A stretch of 64,000 nucleotides of DNA from Pseudomonas purpurea. Its GTDB lineage: Bacteria; Pseudomonadota; Gammaproteobacteria; Pseudomonadales; Pseudomonadaceae. Below the pieces are notes generated by a model. It had not been told where the DNA came from. It did no database searches and worked only from the letters and a program-made list of their open reading frames with translations. The first letter of the stretch is position 1, and each line of letters starts with the position of its first letter. Location: assembly GCF_039908635.1 (NCBI RefSeq), contig NZ_CP150918.1:186001-250000 (forward strand), read 5' to 3'. Positions 35,372 through 44,536 of this stretch are shown piece by piece. Both the position numbers and the translations under genes were made by a program.

Positions 35372-35554
35372 ATGAGCGCATCTCTACGTAGCGTTGACGG
35401 TCAGGACGAAGCCACCATCTTGCGCGAAATCCAAAGCGCCCTGCGCGATCTGCGCTTCGGTGCGGTGGAGATCACCGTGCATAACGCCCAGGTGGTGCAG
35501 ATCGAGCGCAAAGAGAAATTCCGTTTACAGAACCCCGGCCACAAACCGAGTTGA
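35372..35554 (+). CDS. oscA: OscA small protein (YezD/DUF2292 family)
   Basis: The 60-aa product has the YezD family pattern (ILREIQSALRDLRFGAVEIT, then VVQIERKEKFRL). The start at 35372 has AGGAG 8 bases upstream. In Pseudomonas this gene sits immediately before sbp, as here, and is described as needed for organosulfur use and chromate stress. The exact biochemical role is unknown. Confidence 0.88.
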   Translation: MSASLRSVDGQDEATILREIQSALRDLRFGAVEITVHNAQVVQIERKEKFRLQNPGHKPS

Positions 35555-35711
35555 ACCCCGCGTCACCCTCTCACGTGTGAGAGCCCCGACTGGTCAACCG
35601 GAGGGCGTCATCCCATGACCCCAACCAGCGTGTATACAAGCGTTCAAGCACGAATGCGGGCCTGAAGCGCCAATAAGAAAAGCCAACACCCAGAATTTCA
35701 GGAGCTCCACT

Positions 35712-36722
35712 ATGTCGTCGATTCGCCGTTACGCGCTGGCCGCTCTGGCCAGTGCCCTTTTTGCTGGTTCCGCGGTTGCCAAGGATTACGAGCTGCTCAA
35801 CGTGTCGTACGACCCGACCCGCGAGCTGTATCAGGATTACAACGCCGAGTTCATCAACTTCTGGAAGAAAGACCACGCTGGCGACACCGTGAAGATCCAG
35901 CAATCCCACGGTGGCTCGGGCAAGCAAGGCCGGGCGGTGATCGATGGTCTGCGGGCCGACGTGGTGACCCTGGCCCTGGCCGGCGACATCGACGAAATCG
36001 CCAAACTGGGCAAGACCTTGCCGGCCGACTGGCAGAAGCGTCTGCCGGAAGCGAGCACGCCGTACACCTCGACCATCGTGTTCCTGGTGCGCAAGGGCAA
36101 CCCCAAAGGCATCAAGGATTGGGGCGACCTGACCAAGAACGGCGTTGAAGTCATCACCCCGAACCCGAAAACCTCCGGAGGTGCGCGCTGGAACTTCCTC
36201 GCCGCCTGGGCTTATGGCCTGAAGGCTGGCGGTAGCGAAGCCAAGGCCCAGGAATACGTCAAGGAGCTGTTCAAGCACGTTCCGGTGCTGGACACCGGTG
36301 CTCGCGGTTCGACCATCACCTTCGTCAACAACGGTCAGGGCGACGTATTACTGGCCTGGGAAAACGAAGCGTTCCTGGCATTGAAAGAAGACGGCGGCGC
36401 CGACAAGTTCGACATCGTCGTGCCTTCGCTGTCGATCCTGGCCGAGCCGCCGGTGGCGGTCGTCGACAAGAATGCCGAGAAGAAGGGCAACGAGCAGATC
36501 GCCGAGGCCTACCTCAAGCACCTGTACAGCCCGGCCGGCCAGGAGATCGCGGCGAAGAACTTCTACCGCCCGCGTGACAAGGACGTGGCAGCCAAGTACG
36601 CCAAGCAGTTCCCGACACTGGACCTGGTGACCATCGACAAGGATTTCGGTGGCTGGAAAACCGCCCAACCGAAATTCTTCAATGACGGTGGCGTGTTCGA
36701 CCAGATCTACACCGCGCAATAA
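35712..36722 (+). CDS. sbp: Periplasmic sulfate-binding protein Sbp
   Basis: The 336-aa protein has a signal peptide (cleavage near SAVA-KDYEL) and the family motifs [17 protein letters not shown] and [16 protein letters not shown]. It binds sulfate or thiosulfate and passes it to CysTW. oscA lies 157 bases upstream and cysT 90 bases downstream. It has AGGAG before the ATG. Confidence 0.96.
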   Translation: MSSIRRYALAALASALFAGSAVAKDYELLNVSYDPTRELYQDYNAEFINFWKKDHAGDTVKIQQSHGGSGKQGRAVIDGLRADVVTLALAGDIDEIAKLGKTLPADWQKRLPEASTPYTSTIVFLVRKGNPKGIKDWGDLTKNGVEVITPNPKTSGGARWNFLAAWAYGLKAGGSEAKAQEYVKELFKHVPVLDTGARGSTITFVNNGQGDVLLAWENEAFLALKEDGGADKFDIVVPSLSILAEPPVAVVDKNAEKKGNEQIAEAYLKHLYSPAGQEIAAKNFYRPRDKDVAAKYAKQFPTLDLVTIDKDFGGWKTAQPKFFNDGGVFDQIYTAQ

Positions 36723-36756
36723 CGCCGTGAGGCGCGTTGCCCAGTAGCTTGCGCAG

Positions 36757-36779
36757 AGCCCGGAATTCGCTTCCGGGCT
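36757..36779 (+). promoter_or_regulatory. Intercistronic hairpin between sbp and cysT
   Basis: AGCCCGGAA pairs with TTCCGGGCT around a 5-base loop. It has no T-run, so it may stabilise the sbp message and lower read-through into cysTWA. This is a common way to make more binding protein than permease. Confidence 0.6.
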
Positions 36780-36812
36780 TCGTGCGTTAACCGTGTTCAA
36801 CCAAGGACTTTT

Positions 36813-37631
36813 ATGTCGCGTCGTATCTCCCCCGTCATACCCGGCTTCGGGCTGACGCTGGGCTACACCTTGGTGTACCTCAGCCTGATTGTGCTCATTC
36901 CCCTGGCAGCGATGTTCGTGCATGCCGCCCAACTCACCTGGGACCAGTTCTGGGCCATCATCTCGGCACCCCGTGTGCTGGCGGCGTTGAAGCTCAGTTT
37001 CGGCACCGCGCTGTGTGCCGCGATCATCAACGGCATCATCGGCACGCTGCTGGCCTGGGTGCTGGTGCGCTACACCTTCCCGGGGCGCAAAGTCATCGAC
37101 GCGATGATCGACTTGCCGTTCGCATTGCCGACGGCCGTGGCCGGTATCGCGTTGACCGCGCTGTACGCGCCCAACGGGCTGGTGGGTCAGTTTGCAGCGG
37201 ACCTGGGTTTCAAGATCGCCTACACCCCCCTGGGCATCACCCTGGCACTGACGTTCGTTACACTTCCATTCGTGGTACGTACCGTACAGCCAGTATTGGC
37301 CGATATCCCGCGTGAAATCGAAGAAGCCGCCGCGTGCCTGGGGGCCAAACCGTTGCAGGTTTTCCGCTACATCCTGCTGCCGGCCTTGCTTCCTGCCTGG
37401 CTGACCGGCTTCGCCCTGGCGTTTGCCCGTGGCGTCGGTGAGTACGGTTCGGTGATTTTCATCGCCGGTAACATGCCGATGAAAACCGAAATCCTGCCGC
37501 TGCTGATTATGGTCAAGCTCGACCAGTACGATTACACCGGTGCTACTTCCATTGGCGTGTTGATGCTGGTGGTTTCCTTCGTCCTGTTGCTGCTGATCAA
37601 CTTGTTGCAGCGGCGCATCGAAACCCCATAA
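36813..37631 (+). CDS. cysT: Sulfate ABC permease CysT
   Basis: The 272-aa protein has six membrane helices and the permease EAA loop ([20 protein letters not shown]). It pairs with CysW, 13 bases downstream, in the inner membrane. Confidence 0.95.
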   Translation: MSRRISPVIPGFGLTLGYTLVYLSLIVLIPLAAMFVHAAQLTWDQFWAIISAPRVLAALKLSFGTALCAAIINGIIGTLLAWVLVRYTFPGRKVIDAMIDLPFALPTAVAGIALTALYAPNGLVGQFAADLGFKIAYTPLGITLALTFVTLPFVVRTVQPVLADIPREIEEAAACLGAKPLQVFRYILLPALLPAWLTGFALAFARGVGEYGSVIFIAGNMPMKTEILPLLIMVKLDQYDYTGATSIGVLMLVVSFVLLLLINLLQRRIETP

Positions 37632-37644
37632 GGAGGCGCGGAAC

Positions 37645-38517
37645 ATGTCCCAATCGTCTATTTCCGCTGCGTCTTCGGCCAACGCGGCTCGCCGTGGCAG
37701 CGCCACGGCACGGCGAGTACTGATCGCTCTCGGCTGGTTGATCTTTGCCCTGTTCCTGTTGCTGCCACTGCTGATCGTGGTGTCCCAGGGGCTGAAACTG
37801 GGCCTCGGTGCGTTCTTCACCGCGATCTTTGAACCCGACGCCTTGTCGGCCTTGAAACTCACGGTCATCGCCGTGCTGATTTCGGTGCCGCTGAACCTGG
37901 TGTTCGGCGTCAGCGCGGCCTGGTGTGTGAGCAAGTATTCGTTCCGTGGCAAGAGCATGCTGGTGACGCTGATCGACTTGCCGTTCTCGGTGTCGCCGGT
38001 GATTGCGGGTCTGGTCTACGTGCTGATGTTTGGCGCCCAGGGTTTCTTCGGCCCGTGGTTGCAGGACCACGACATTCAGATCGTCTTCGCCCTGCCGGGC
38101 ATCGTGCTGGCGACGATTTTCGTCACCGTGCCCTTCGTCGCTCGTGAGCTGATCCCGTTGATGCAGGAGCAGGGCACGCAGGAAGAGGAAGCCGCGCGGC
38201 TGCTGGGTGCCAACGGTTGGCAGATGTTCTGGCATGTGACCGTGCCCAACATCAAGTGGGGCCTGATCTACGGCGTGGTGTTGTGTACTGCGCGGGCGAT
38301 GGGCGAGTTCGGTGCGGTGTCGGTGGTGTCCGGGCACATTCGCGGGGTGACCAACACCTTGCCGCTGCACGTCGAGATCCTCTACAACGAATACAACCAC
38401 GTCGCCGCGTTTGCCGTTGCGAGCCTGTTGCTGATCCTGGCGCTCTTCATCCTGCTGCTCAAGCAGTGGAGCGAGTCCCGTATTAACCGCCTGCGCGCCA
38501 GCGCCGCGGAGGAATAA
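37645..38517 (+). CDS. cysW: Sulfate ABC permease CysW
   Basis: The 290-aa protein has the second permease EAA loop ([20 protein letters not shown]). It is part of the sbp-cysTWA operon with a 3-base gap to cysA. Confidence 0.95.
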   Translation: MSQSSISAASSANAARRGSATARRVLIALGWLIFALFLLLPLLIVVSQGLKLGLGAFFTAIFEPDALSALKLTVIAVLISVPLNLVFGVSAAWCVSKYSFRGKSMLVTLIDLPFSVSPVIAGLVYVLMFGAQGFFGPWLQDHDIQIVFALPGIVLATIFVTVPFVARELIPLMQEQGTQEEEAARLLGANGWQMFWHVTVPNIKWGLIYGVVLCTARAMGEFGAVSVVSGHIRGVTNTLPLHVEILYNEYNHVAAFAVASLLLILALFILLLKQWSESRINRLRASAAEE

Positions 38518-38520
38518 GTC

Positions 38521-39511
38521 ATGTCGATCGAAGTCCGTAATGTCAGCAAGAATTTCAACGCCTTCAAGGCGCTGAACAGCATCAACCTGGACATCCACAG
38601 CGGCGAGCTGGTGGCATTGCTCGGCCCGTCCGGCTGTGGCAAAACCACTTTGCTGCGGATCATCGCCGGGCTGGAAACCCCCGACGACGGCAGCATCGTG
38701 TTCCACGGTGAAGACGTGTCCGGGCACGATGTGCGTGATCGCAACGTCGGGTTTGTGTTCCAGCACTACGCCTTGTTTCGCCACATGACGGTGTTCGACA
38801 ACGTCGCGTTCGGCCTGCGCATGAAGCCGAAAAACCAGCGTCCGAGTGAAAGCCAGATCGCGGTCAAAGTGCATGAATTGCTGAACATGGTTCAACTCGA
38901 CTGGCTGTCGGATCGCTACCCGGAACAACTCTCTGGCGGTCAGCGTCAGCGTATCGCCCTGGCCCGTGCCCTGGCGGTGGAGCCGAAAGTGTTGTTGCTC
39001 GACGAGCCGTTCGGCGCCCTCGACGCCAAGGTTCGTAAAGAGCTGCGCCGCTGGCTCGCACGCCTGCACGAAGACATCAACCTGACCTCGGTGTTCGTGA
39101 CCCATGACCAGGAAGAAGCGATGGAAGTGGCCGACCGCATCGTGGTGATGAACAAGGGAGTGATCGAGCAGATCGGCTCACCGGGTGACGTTTACGAAAA
39201 CCCGGCCAGCGACTTTGTGTATCACTTCCTCGGCGACTCGAACCGTCTGCACCTGGGTGAAGACAACCACGTGCTGTTCCGTCCCCATGAAGTGTCGCTG
39301 TCGCGCACTGAACTGGAAGACCACCACGCGGCCGAGGTACGCGACATCCGTCCGTTGGGCGCGACTACCCGCGTCACCTTGAAGGTTGAAGGCCAGAGCG
39401 AACTGATCGAAGCCGAAGTGGTGAAGGACCACGACAGCCTGACCGGCCCTGGCGCGTGGCGAGACGCTGTTCTTCAAACCGAAGGTCTGGCAGAAACACG
39501 CGAGCCTCTAA
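38521..39511 (+). CDS. cysA: Sulfate ABC ATPase CysA, frameshifted near the C-terminus
   Basis: The Walker A (GPSGCGKTT), Q-loop, signature (LSGGQRQR) and Walker B ([11 protein letters not shown]) motifs are intact. The frame shifts at GGCCC (39445-39449). Removing one C restores [20 protein letters not shown] and the normal stop at 39509-39511, about 329 aa in all. As written, the frame runs on to 39627 and ends in REP-derived residues. The shift falls in the last ~20 residues of the regulatory domain, so even if real the ATPase core would be untouched. Confidence 0.9.
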
Positions 39512-39558
39512 CAGCCAAAACTTCGTCGGATCGCCGCTCCCACAGGGTCTGTACTGAC

Positions 39559-39690
39559 CTGTGGCGAGGGAGCAAGCTCCCGCTCGGCTGCGCAGCAGTC
39601 GCAAAGCAAGCCCCTTGTCCTGCCTGAAAAACGCGGTTGCTGGTTTTAGGACGGCTTCGCAGGCCAGCGGGAGCAAGCGCCCTCGCCACA
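39559..39690. repeat. REP pair, GTGGCGAGGGAGC class
   Basis: CTGTGGCGAGGGAGCAAGC at the left is mirrored by GGGAGCAAGCGCCCTCGCCA at the right. The out-of-frame CysA reading runs into it. Confidence 0.88.
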
Positions 39691-39697
39691 CAGCGTC

Positions 39698-40222
39698 TTA
39701 TGTTGCTGCGTTTTTCTGGCGCAAACGCACCCCTCCGGCCCGCGCCTCGATCTGTTCCTTGAGGTCATGCCGCCACCCCAGCAAAAACGCCAACTCCGCC
39801 ACCACAAACAACGGCCCGACTATCAGCCCCGTCACGTCATCGACAAACGCCGGTTTGCGCCCTTCGTAGTAATGGCCGACAAACTGGATCGCCCAGCCCA
39901 TCACAAACATCGCGACGCCACTGGCGAGCCAGACGAACGTACTCTGCTGCGCGAGTACATGGCCTAGCCAAACGGACAGGCCGAGCAGCACCGTCATTAC
40001 CCCGCCAAGGCGCCTTTCCAGGCGCAAATAGAACCCCGCCGAGGCCAGCGCCACGAGCACCGCTGGCGACAGCCAGAGCCCGGCCAGCGGCCATTCCGGC
40101 CGTGACAGCAGTACCGTGACAGCGACCACGATCAGCGGAATGCCAATGAAGTGGCTGGCGATGTTGCGCGGGTCACGGTGGTAAGCGGCGTATTGACTGA
40201 GGTGGTCAACGAGGCTTTTCAT
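39698..40222 (-). CDS. DUF962 / Mpo1-like membrane protein
   Basis: The start at 40222 (MKSLVDHLSQYAAYHRDPRN) has AGGAG upstream. The 174-aa product has four membrane helices and the family's histidine motifs YHRDPRNIASHFIG and GHYYEGRKPAFVDD. DUF962 members include yeast Mpo1, an iron-dependent 2-hydroxy fatty acid dioxygenase. Whether this one has that activity is not known. Confidence 0.82.
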   Translation of the reverse strand: MKSLVDHLSQYAAYHRDPRNIASHFIGIPLIVVAVTVLLSRPEWPLAGLWLSPAVLVALASAGFYLRLERRLGGVMTVLLGLSVWLGHVLAQQSTFVWLASGVAMFVMGWAIQFVGHYYEGRKPAFVDDVTGLIVGPLFVVAELAFLLGWRHDLKEQIEARAGGVRLRQKNAAT

Positions 40223-40308
40223 GGTGCTTGCTCCTGTAGGGACGCCGATCATGCCGCTGTGCGCGGTCGCTGCTCTGTCAGCCAGACGACAATCAACCCG
40301 GAGATTTC

Positions 40309-40995
40309 ATGGATATGCAGGCCTGGCGGTCACGCCTGATGAGCGGTCAGTGGTTCAGCCATTTGCCGTCCTTGCTACAGGATAGTCTGCTGGCCATGGC
40401 CCGCGTGCGGCGCCTGTCACCGGGCCAGCGGCTGTTCAAGCGCGGCGATTCGCCGTGTGGCCTGTACGCCGTGCTTGAAGGCGCGGTGCGGGTCGGGGCG
40501 GTGAACGAGCAGGGCAAGGAGGCGCTGCTGAGCGTGATCGAACCGCCGCACTGGTTCGGTGAAATCTGCCTGTTCGACGGCCAGCCGCGCACCCACGATG
40601 CTGTCGGTGTGGGCCACAGCATCCTGCTGCACATTCCGCAATCGGCGTTGCTGGCCCTGCTCGACGAACAACCGCAGCACTGGCAACCACTGGCGCTGCT
40701 GATGAGCCACAAACTGCGCCTGACCTTCATCAATCTCGAACAGTTGGCCTTGCTGCCCGCCCCGGCCCGGGTGGCGCACCGCTTGCTGATGATCGCCGAC
40801 GGCTACGGCGAACTCGAACCGGCGCGGCGCGTTCTGCAACTGCCCCAGGAGCAACTGGCGTTGTTGTTGTCGCTGTCGCGCCAAACCACCAACCAGATCC
40901 TCAAGGACCTCGAAAGCCAGGGCATTCTCAACCTCGGTTACGGCGAGATCGAGATCCTCGACACCGAACGGTTACGGGCGTTGGCCACAATCTAA
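40309..40995 (+). CDS. Crp/Fnr family transcriptional regulator
   Basis: The 228-aa protein has an N-terminal cNMP-like domain (GDSPCGLYAVLEGAVRVGAV, then WFGEICLFDGQPRTHDAVGV). The C-terminal winged helix contains LPQEQLALLLSLSRQTTNQI. It stands alone between the divergent DUF962 gene and a response-regulator gene. Its targets and ligand are unknown. It is clearly a different subgroup from the regulator at 22125. Confidence 0.85.
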   Translation: MDMQAWRSRLMSGQWFSHLPSLLQDSLLAMARVRRLSPGQRLFKRGDSPCGLYAVLEGAVRVGAVNEQGKEALLSVIEPPHWFGEICLFDGQPRTHDAVGVGHSILLHIPQSALLALLDEQPQHWQPLALLMSHKLRLTFINLEQLALLPAPARVAHRLLMIADGYGELEPARRVLQLPQEQLALLLSLSRQTTNQILKDLESQGILNLGYGEIEILDTERLRALATI

Positions 40996-41092
40996 CGGCA
41001 ACCACTGACCCCTGTGGGAATGTGTTGAAGGTTGTGATGGGCAATCAAGCCAAACACGCCTAGCCTGTACCTCTGAATAATCGAGGTGTGCC

Positions 41093-41458
41093 ATGCGTTT
41101 GCTGTTAGTGGAAGACGAACCCGAGGTCGCGAAGCTTCTGGCCCAGGGGTTGAGCGAGGCCGGTTACACAGTGGATGTGGCGGACAACGGCATGGCCGGT
41201 CGACGCTTCATCGAAGCGCAGGCGTACGATCTGATCATCCTCGATGTGATGCTGCCCGGCCTCAACGGCTGGCAGTTGCTGCAACAGATCCGCCAGCTCG
41301 GGGCCACGCCGGTGCTGTTTCTGACCACCACCGACGGCATCGAAGACCGGTTGCGCGGGCTGGAACTGCATGACGACGACTACTTGCTCAAGCCGTTTGC
41401 GGTGAGTGAATTGGTGGCGCGGGTGCGCAAGTTGTTGCGGCGTGATCGGGGCCGGTAA
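41093..41458 (+). CDS. Single-domain response regulator
   Basis: The 121-aa protein is a complete receiver domain: the acidic pair in LLLVEDEPEV, phospho-acceptor Asp51 in LIILDVMLPG, the Thr in FLTTTDG and the Lys in YLLKPF. The sequence resembles the receiver of OmpR/CopR-type regulators. It stops right after it (ELVARVRKLLRRDRGR), with no DNA-binding domain and only 23 bases before the convergent AraC gene. It is either a CheY-like stand-alone receiver or a truncated OmpR regulator. Confidence 0.85.
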   Translation: MRLLLVEDEPEVAKLLAQGLSEAGYTVDVADNGMAGRRFIEAQAYDLIILDVMLPGLNGWQLLQQIRQLGATPVLFLTTTDGIEDRLRGLELHDDDYLLKPFAVSELVARVRKLLRRDRGR

Positions 41459-41481
41459 AACCAACTCATCCTCCGAAACGG

Positions 41482-42486
41482 TTACCGCATCCCATCCCGA
41501 AACTGCCCCGGCGTCATCCCGGTCCAGCGCTTGAATGCGCGGCTGAAGCTGCTGGTGTCGGCAAATCCCAGTAAATAACTGATCTCGCTCAACGAGCACT
41601 GCGGATCGCGCAGGTGCAGCAGCGCGAGGTTTTCGCGGCACTCGTTGAGCAACGTGTCGAAGCGGCAACCTTCGTCGGCCAGATGCCGCTGCAGGCTGCG
41701 CAGGCTCAGGTGCAAAGCCTGGGCGATGCGCTCGGCGCCGGGTTCGCCTTCCGGCAATTGCGCTTCGATGGCGCCGCGTACCTTGCGTTCCCACGTCAGC
41801 GGTTTGAGCTGCGCGAGGGTGCGGTTGAGCACCGTTTCGTTGTGCTCGGCCAGTTCCGGGTTGGCGTCGTCCAGGTGGCTGTCGAAATCGGCGAGGGCAA
41901 ACTCCAGCCGGTCCTCGTCGGCGCCGAAGTGGATCGGTGCGCGAAACACCGTGTGCCACTGTTTCGGGTCTGCCGGTTCAGGGCGGCGCAGGTACACCGC
42001 CAGTGGCGCGTAATCGCGGCCGAGGCGGTTGCGACAGGTGCGCACATAAATCGCCGCAAACGCGTCAATGGCTTCGGGCGCTGGCGTCGGGCTGCCTTCG
42101 GGGACTTTCAGGATGAAGCAGTAGCGATCTTCGCCGCGAATCAGCGCCAGCTCCAGCGCGTCGCTGACCACCTGGTGATACCGCACGATGCGCTCGAACA
42201 CTTCGCGCAGGCTGCCGCTGGCCACCAGCGCGTAACCCAATGCGTGAAACGTGGTCGGGCTGACGAAGCGCGACACCCGCAAGCCGATGGCCGGATCGCC
42301 GCTGACCTGCACCGCCAGTTCCCACAAACGAGTGGTGGCGGACAGCGGGTAGCGGGCGTTGGGGTCGTCCATCAACTGCGGGTCGAGCCCGGCCTGTTGG
42401 CACAATGTGCCGCTGTCGAAACCCAGGGCGTCGAGTTGTTTGCGCAAGGCGCGGGTCCAGCTGGCGAGGGAGGTGGGTTCAATCAT
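41482..42486 (-). CDS. AraC family regulator (OruR/ArgR-like N-terminal domain)
   Basis: The 334-aa protein has an arabinose-type N-terminal sensor (LWELAVQVSGDPAIGLRVSR). A C-terminal AraC HTH pair follows (IAQALHLSLRSLQRHLADEG, then ISYLLGFADTSSFSRAFKRW). It is divergent to a fatty acid desaturase, from which 100 bases separate it, so it probably activates that gene in response to a lipid or related signal. Confidence 0.88.
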   Translation of the reverse strand: MIEPTSLASWTRALRKQLDALGFDSGTLCQQAGLDPQLMDDPNARYPLSATTRLWELAVQVSGDPAIGLRVSRFVSPTTFHALGYALVASGSLREVFERIVRYHQVVSDALELALIRGEDRYCFILKVPEGSPTPAPEAIDAFAAIYVRTCRNRLGRDYAPLAVYLRRPEPADPKQWHTVFRAPIHFGADEDRLEFALADFDSHLDDANPELAEHNETVLNRTLAQLKPLTWERKVRGAIEAQLPEGEPGAERIAQALHLSLRSLQRHLADEGCRFDTLLNECRENLALLHLRDPQCSLSEISYLLGFADTSSFSRAFKRWTGMTPGQFRDGMR

Positions 42487-42586
42487 GATGATTGGCGCTT
42501 CCAGTCAACAGGTTGGCGTTCACAGCTAGCACTGCACAGGAAGACACAGGGCAGGATGCGAACATCAATAACCAGAGGATGGAAGC

Positions 42587-43660
42587 ATGCACGGTACTTC
42601 TGCAAGTCCCGAACGACTGAATGCAGCGCAGCGATCAGCACATATTCGTGAAGTGGTGCTGGCGCGCGGTGTCGAGTTGCGTGAGCGCTACCCGCTGCTC
42701 AAGCATCAGGATGCGTTGGGCGCGGGCATTCTGGCCTTCGCCCTGGCCGGGATGCTCGGCTCGGCGGCGCTGTACATGACCGGGCACATGGCGTGGTGGG
42801 TATGCCTGCTGCTGAATGCATTTTTTGCGTCGCTGACCCATGAGCTGGAACACGACCTGATCCACAGCATGTATTTCCGCAAGCAGCGTGTGCCGCACAA
42901 CCTGATGATGGGGTTGGTCTGGCTGGCGCGACCGAGCACCATCAATCCGTGGATTCGTCGCCACCTGCACCTCAACCATCACAAGGTGTCCGGCAGCGAA
43001 ACCGACATGGAAGAACGCGCCATCACCAACGGCGAGCCCTGGGGCATTGCGCGGTTGCTGATGGTGGGCGACAACGTGATGTCGGCGTTCATCCGCCTGC
43101 TGCGCGCCAAGACCCGGGCGCACAAATTCAGCATCGTCAAACGCACCCTGAAGGTCTACGCGCCATTGGCGCTGATGCATTGGGGCGCGTGGTACCTGTT
43201 CCTGGGTTTTCATGCCGCCAACGGCATCGCGTATTTACTGGGAACGTCGGTGGAGTGGTCAGCAACCACGCTGTCGGTGATGCAGGTGATCGACATTGCG
43301 GCGGTGGTGATCATCGGACCGAACGTGCTGCGCACTTTTTGCCTGCACTTCATCAGCTCGAACATGCACTACTACGGCGACATCGAACCGGGCAACGTGA
43401 TCCAGCAAACCCAAGTGCTCAACCCGTGGTGGATGTGGCCGTTGCAGGCGTTTTGCTTCAACTTCGGCAGCAGCCACGGCATCCATCACTTTGTGGTGAA
43501 AGAACCGTTTTACCTGCGCCAGATGACCGTGCCGGTGGCGCACAAAGTGATGCGCGAAATGGGCGTGCGCTTCAACGATTTCGGCACGTTTGCACGGGCG
43601 AACCGGTTTGTGCGCAAGGATGAGGTTCAGGGTGGAACCGTGGAAGGTGTGCGCACGTGA
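42587..43660 (+). CDS. Fatty acid desaturase family protein
   Basis: The 357-aa protein has the membrane di-iron histidine motifs HELEHD, HLHLNHH and HGIHH and several membrane helices. It is not close to the desaturase at 31882; it resembles the desaturase/hydroxylase branch of the superfamily. The substrate is unknown. It lies divergent to an AraC regulator. Confidence 0.85.
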   Translation: MHGTSASPERLNAAQRSAHIREVVLARGVELRERYPLLKHQDALGAGILAFALAGMLGSAALYMTGHMAWWVCLLLNAFFASLTHELEHDLIHSMYFRKQRVPHNLMMGLVWLARPSTINPWIRRHLHLNHHKVSGSETDMEERAITNGEPWGIARLLMVGDNVMSAFIRLLRAKTRAHKFSIVKRTLKVYAPLALMHWGAWYLFLGFHAANGIAYLLGTSVEWSATTLSVMQVIDIAAVVIIGPNVLRTFCLHFISSNMHYYGDIEPGNVIQQTQVLNPWWMWPLQAFCFNFGSSHGIHHFVVKEPFYLRQMTVPVAHKVMREMGVRFNDFGTFARANRFVRKDEVQGGTVEGVRT

Positions 43661-43720
43661 TTGCGGCCTCAATCCGGCTGAAACGGCAAAGCACTGAGGA
43701 TCACGCCAGTCACCTCCACG

Positions 43721-44536
43721 TCAGCAAGCAATGAACGTCAGCGGCAGGTCGCGGATCTGCTCGGGAATGGGCGGTTGGTAGTGATCGTTGCTGGTCAGTT
43801 CGTGCAGCAGCTCTTCGCGCAATTGATGGAAGTCGAAACTGCTGCGCTGGCGCGGATGGGGCAGGGCGATCTCGACGACTTGTTTGATCCGTCCGGGGCG
43901 CGGCTCCATCACCACCACGCGGTCGGCGAGGAAGATCGCTTCTTCCACGTCATGGGTGACCAGCACCGTAGTAATGCTTGCCCGGCTGCGAATCGCCAGC
44001 AGTTCGTCCTGCATCTGTTGACGGGTCAACGCATCGAGGGCGCCGAAGGGTTCGTCGAGTAGCAGAATCCGTGGGCTGGCCACCAACCCGCGAGCAATGG
44101 CGACTCGCTGCGCCATGCCGCCGGACAGTTGATGCGGGTAGGCGCGGGTGAAGTCGGTGAGGCCCACCAACTCAATGAAATCGCCAATGCGCTTTTGTCG
44201 CTGGGCAGCGCTCAGCGGTTCGTTGACCAGGCCCAGGCCAATGTTTTCTTCGACCGTCAGCCACGGGAACAAACGGTGTTCCTGGAACACGATACCGCGC
44301 TCCCCGCCGATGCCGGAGATGGCTTTTGCGTCGACGCTGATGCGCCCGCGAAACTGGGTGTCCAGCCCTACCAACAAGCGCAGCAAGGTGGATTTTCCGC
44401 AGCCGCTGGAGCCGACAATCGCGACGAATTCGCCCTCGGCAATGTCCAGGTTGAATTCGTGAATCGCCTCCAGCTCAAAGCCGTCGACGTCGAAGGTTTT
44501 GCCCACATGGTTGAAGCTGACAATCGGTGCGGTCAT
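43721..44536 (-). CDS. atsC: AtsC-like sulfate-ester/sulfonate ABC ATPase
   Basis: The 271-aa ATPase has Walker A GSSGCGKST, signature LSGGMAQRVAIARGL and Walker [14 protein letters not shown], of the SsuB/TauB type. It overlaps the fused permease by ATGA on the same strand. With atsB and the divergent atsR it matches the AtsRBC sulfate-ester uptake system of P. putida. The symbol is by analogy of the locus. Confidence 0.82.
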   Translation of the reverse strand: MTAPIVSFNHVGKTFDVDGFELEAIHEFNLDIAEGEFVAIVGSSGCGKSTLLRLLVGLDTQFRGRISVDAKAISGIGGERGIVFQEHRLFPWLTVEENIGLGLVNEPLSAAQRQKRIGDFIELVGLTDFTRAYPHQLSGGMAQRVAIARGLVASPRILLLDEPFGALDALTRQQMQDELLAIRSRASITTVLVTHDVEEAIFLADRVVVMEPRPGRIKQVVEIALPHPRQRSSFDFHQLREELLHELTSNDHYQPPIPEQIRDLPLTFIAC

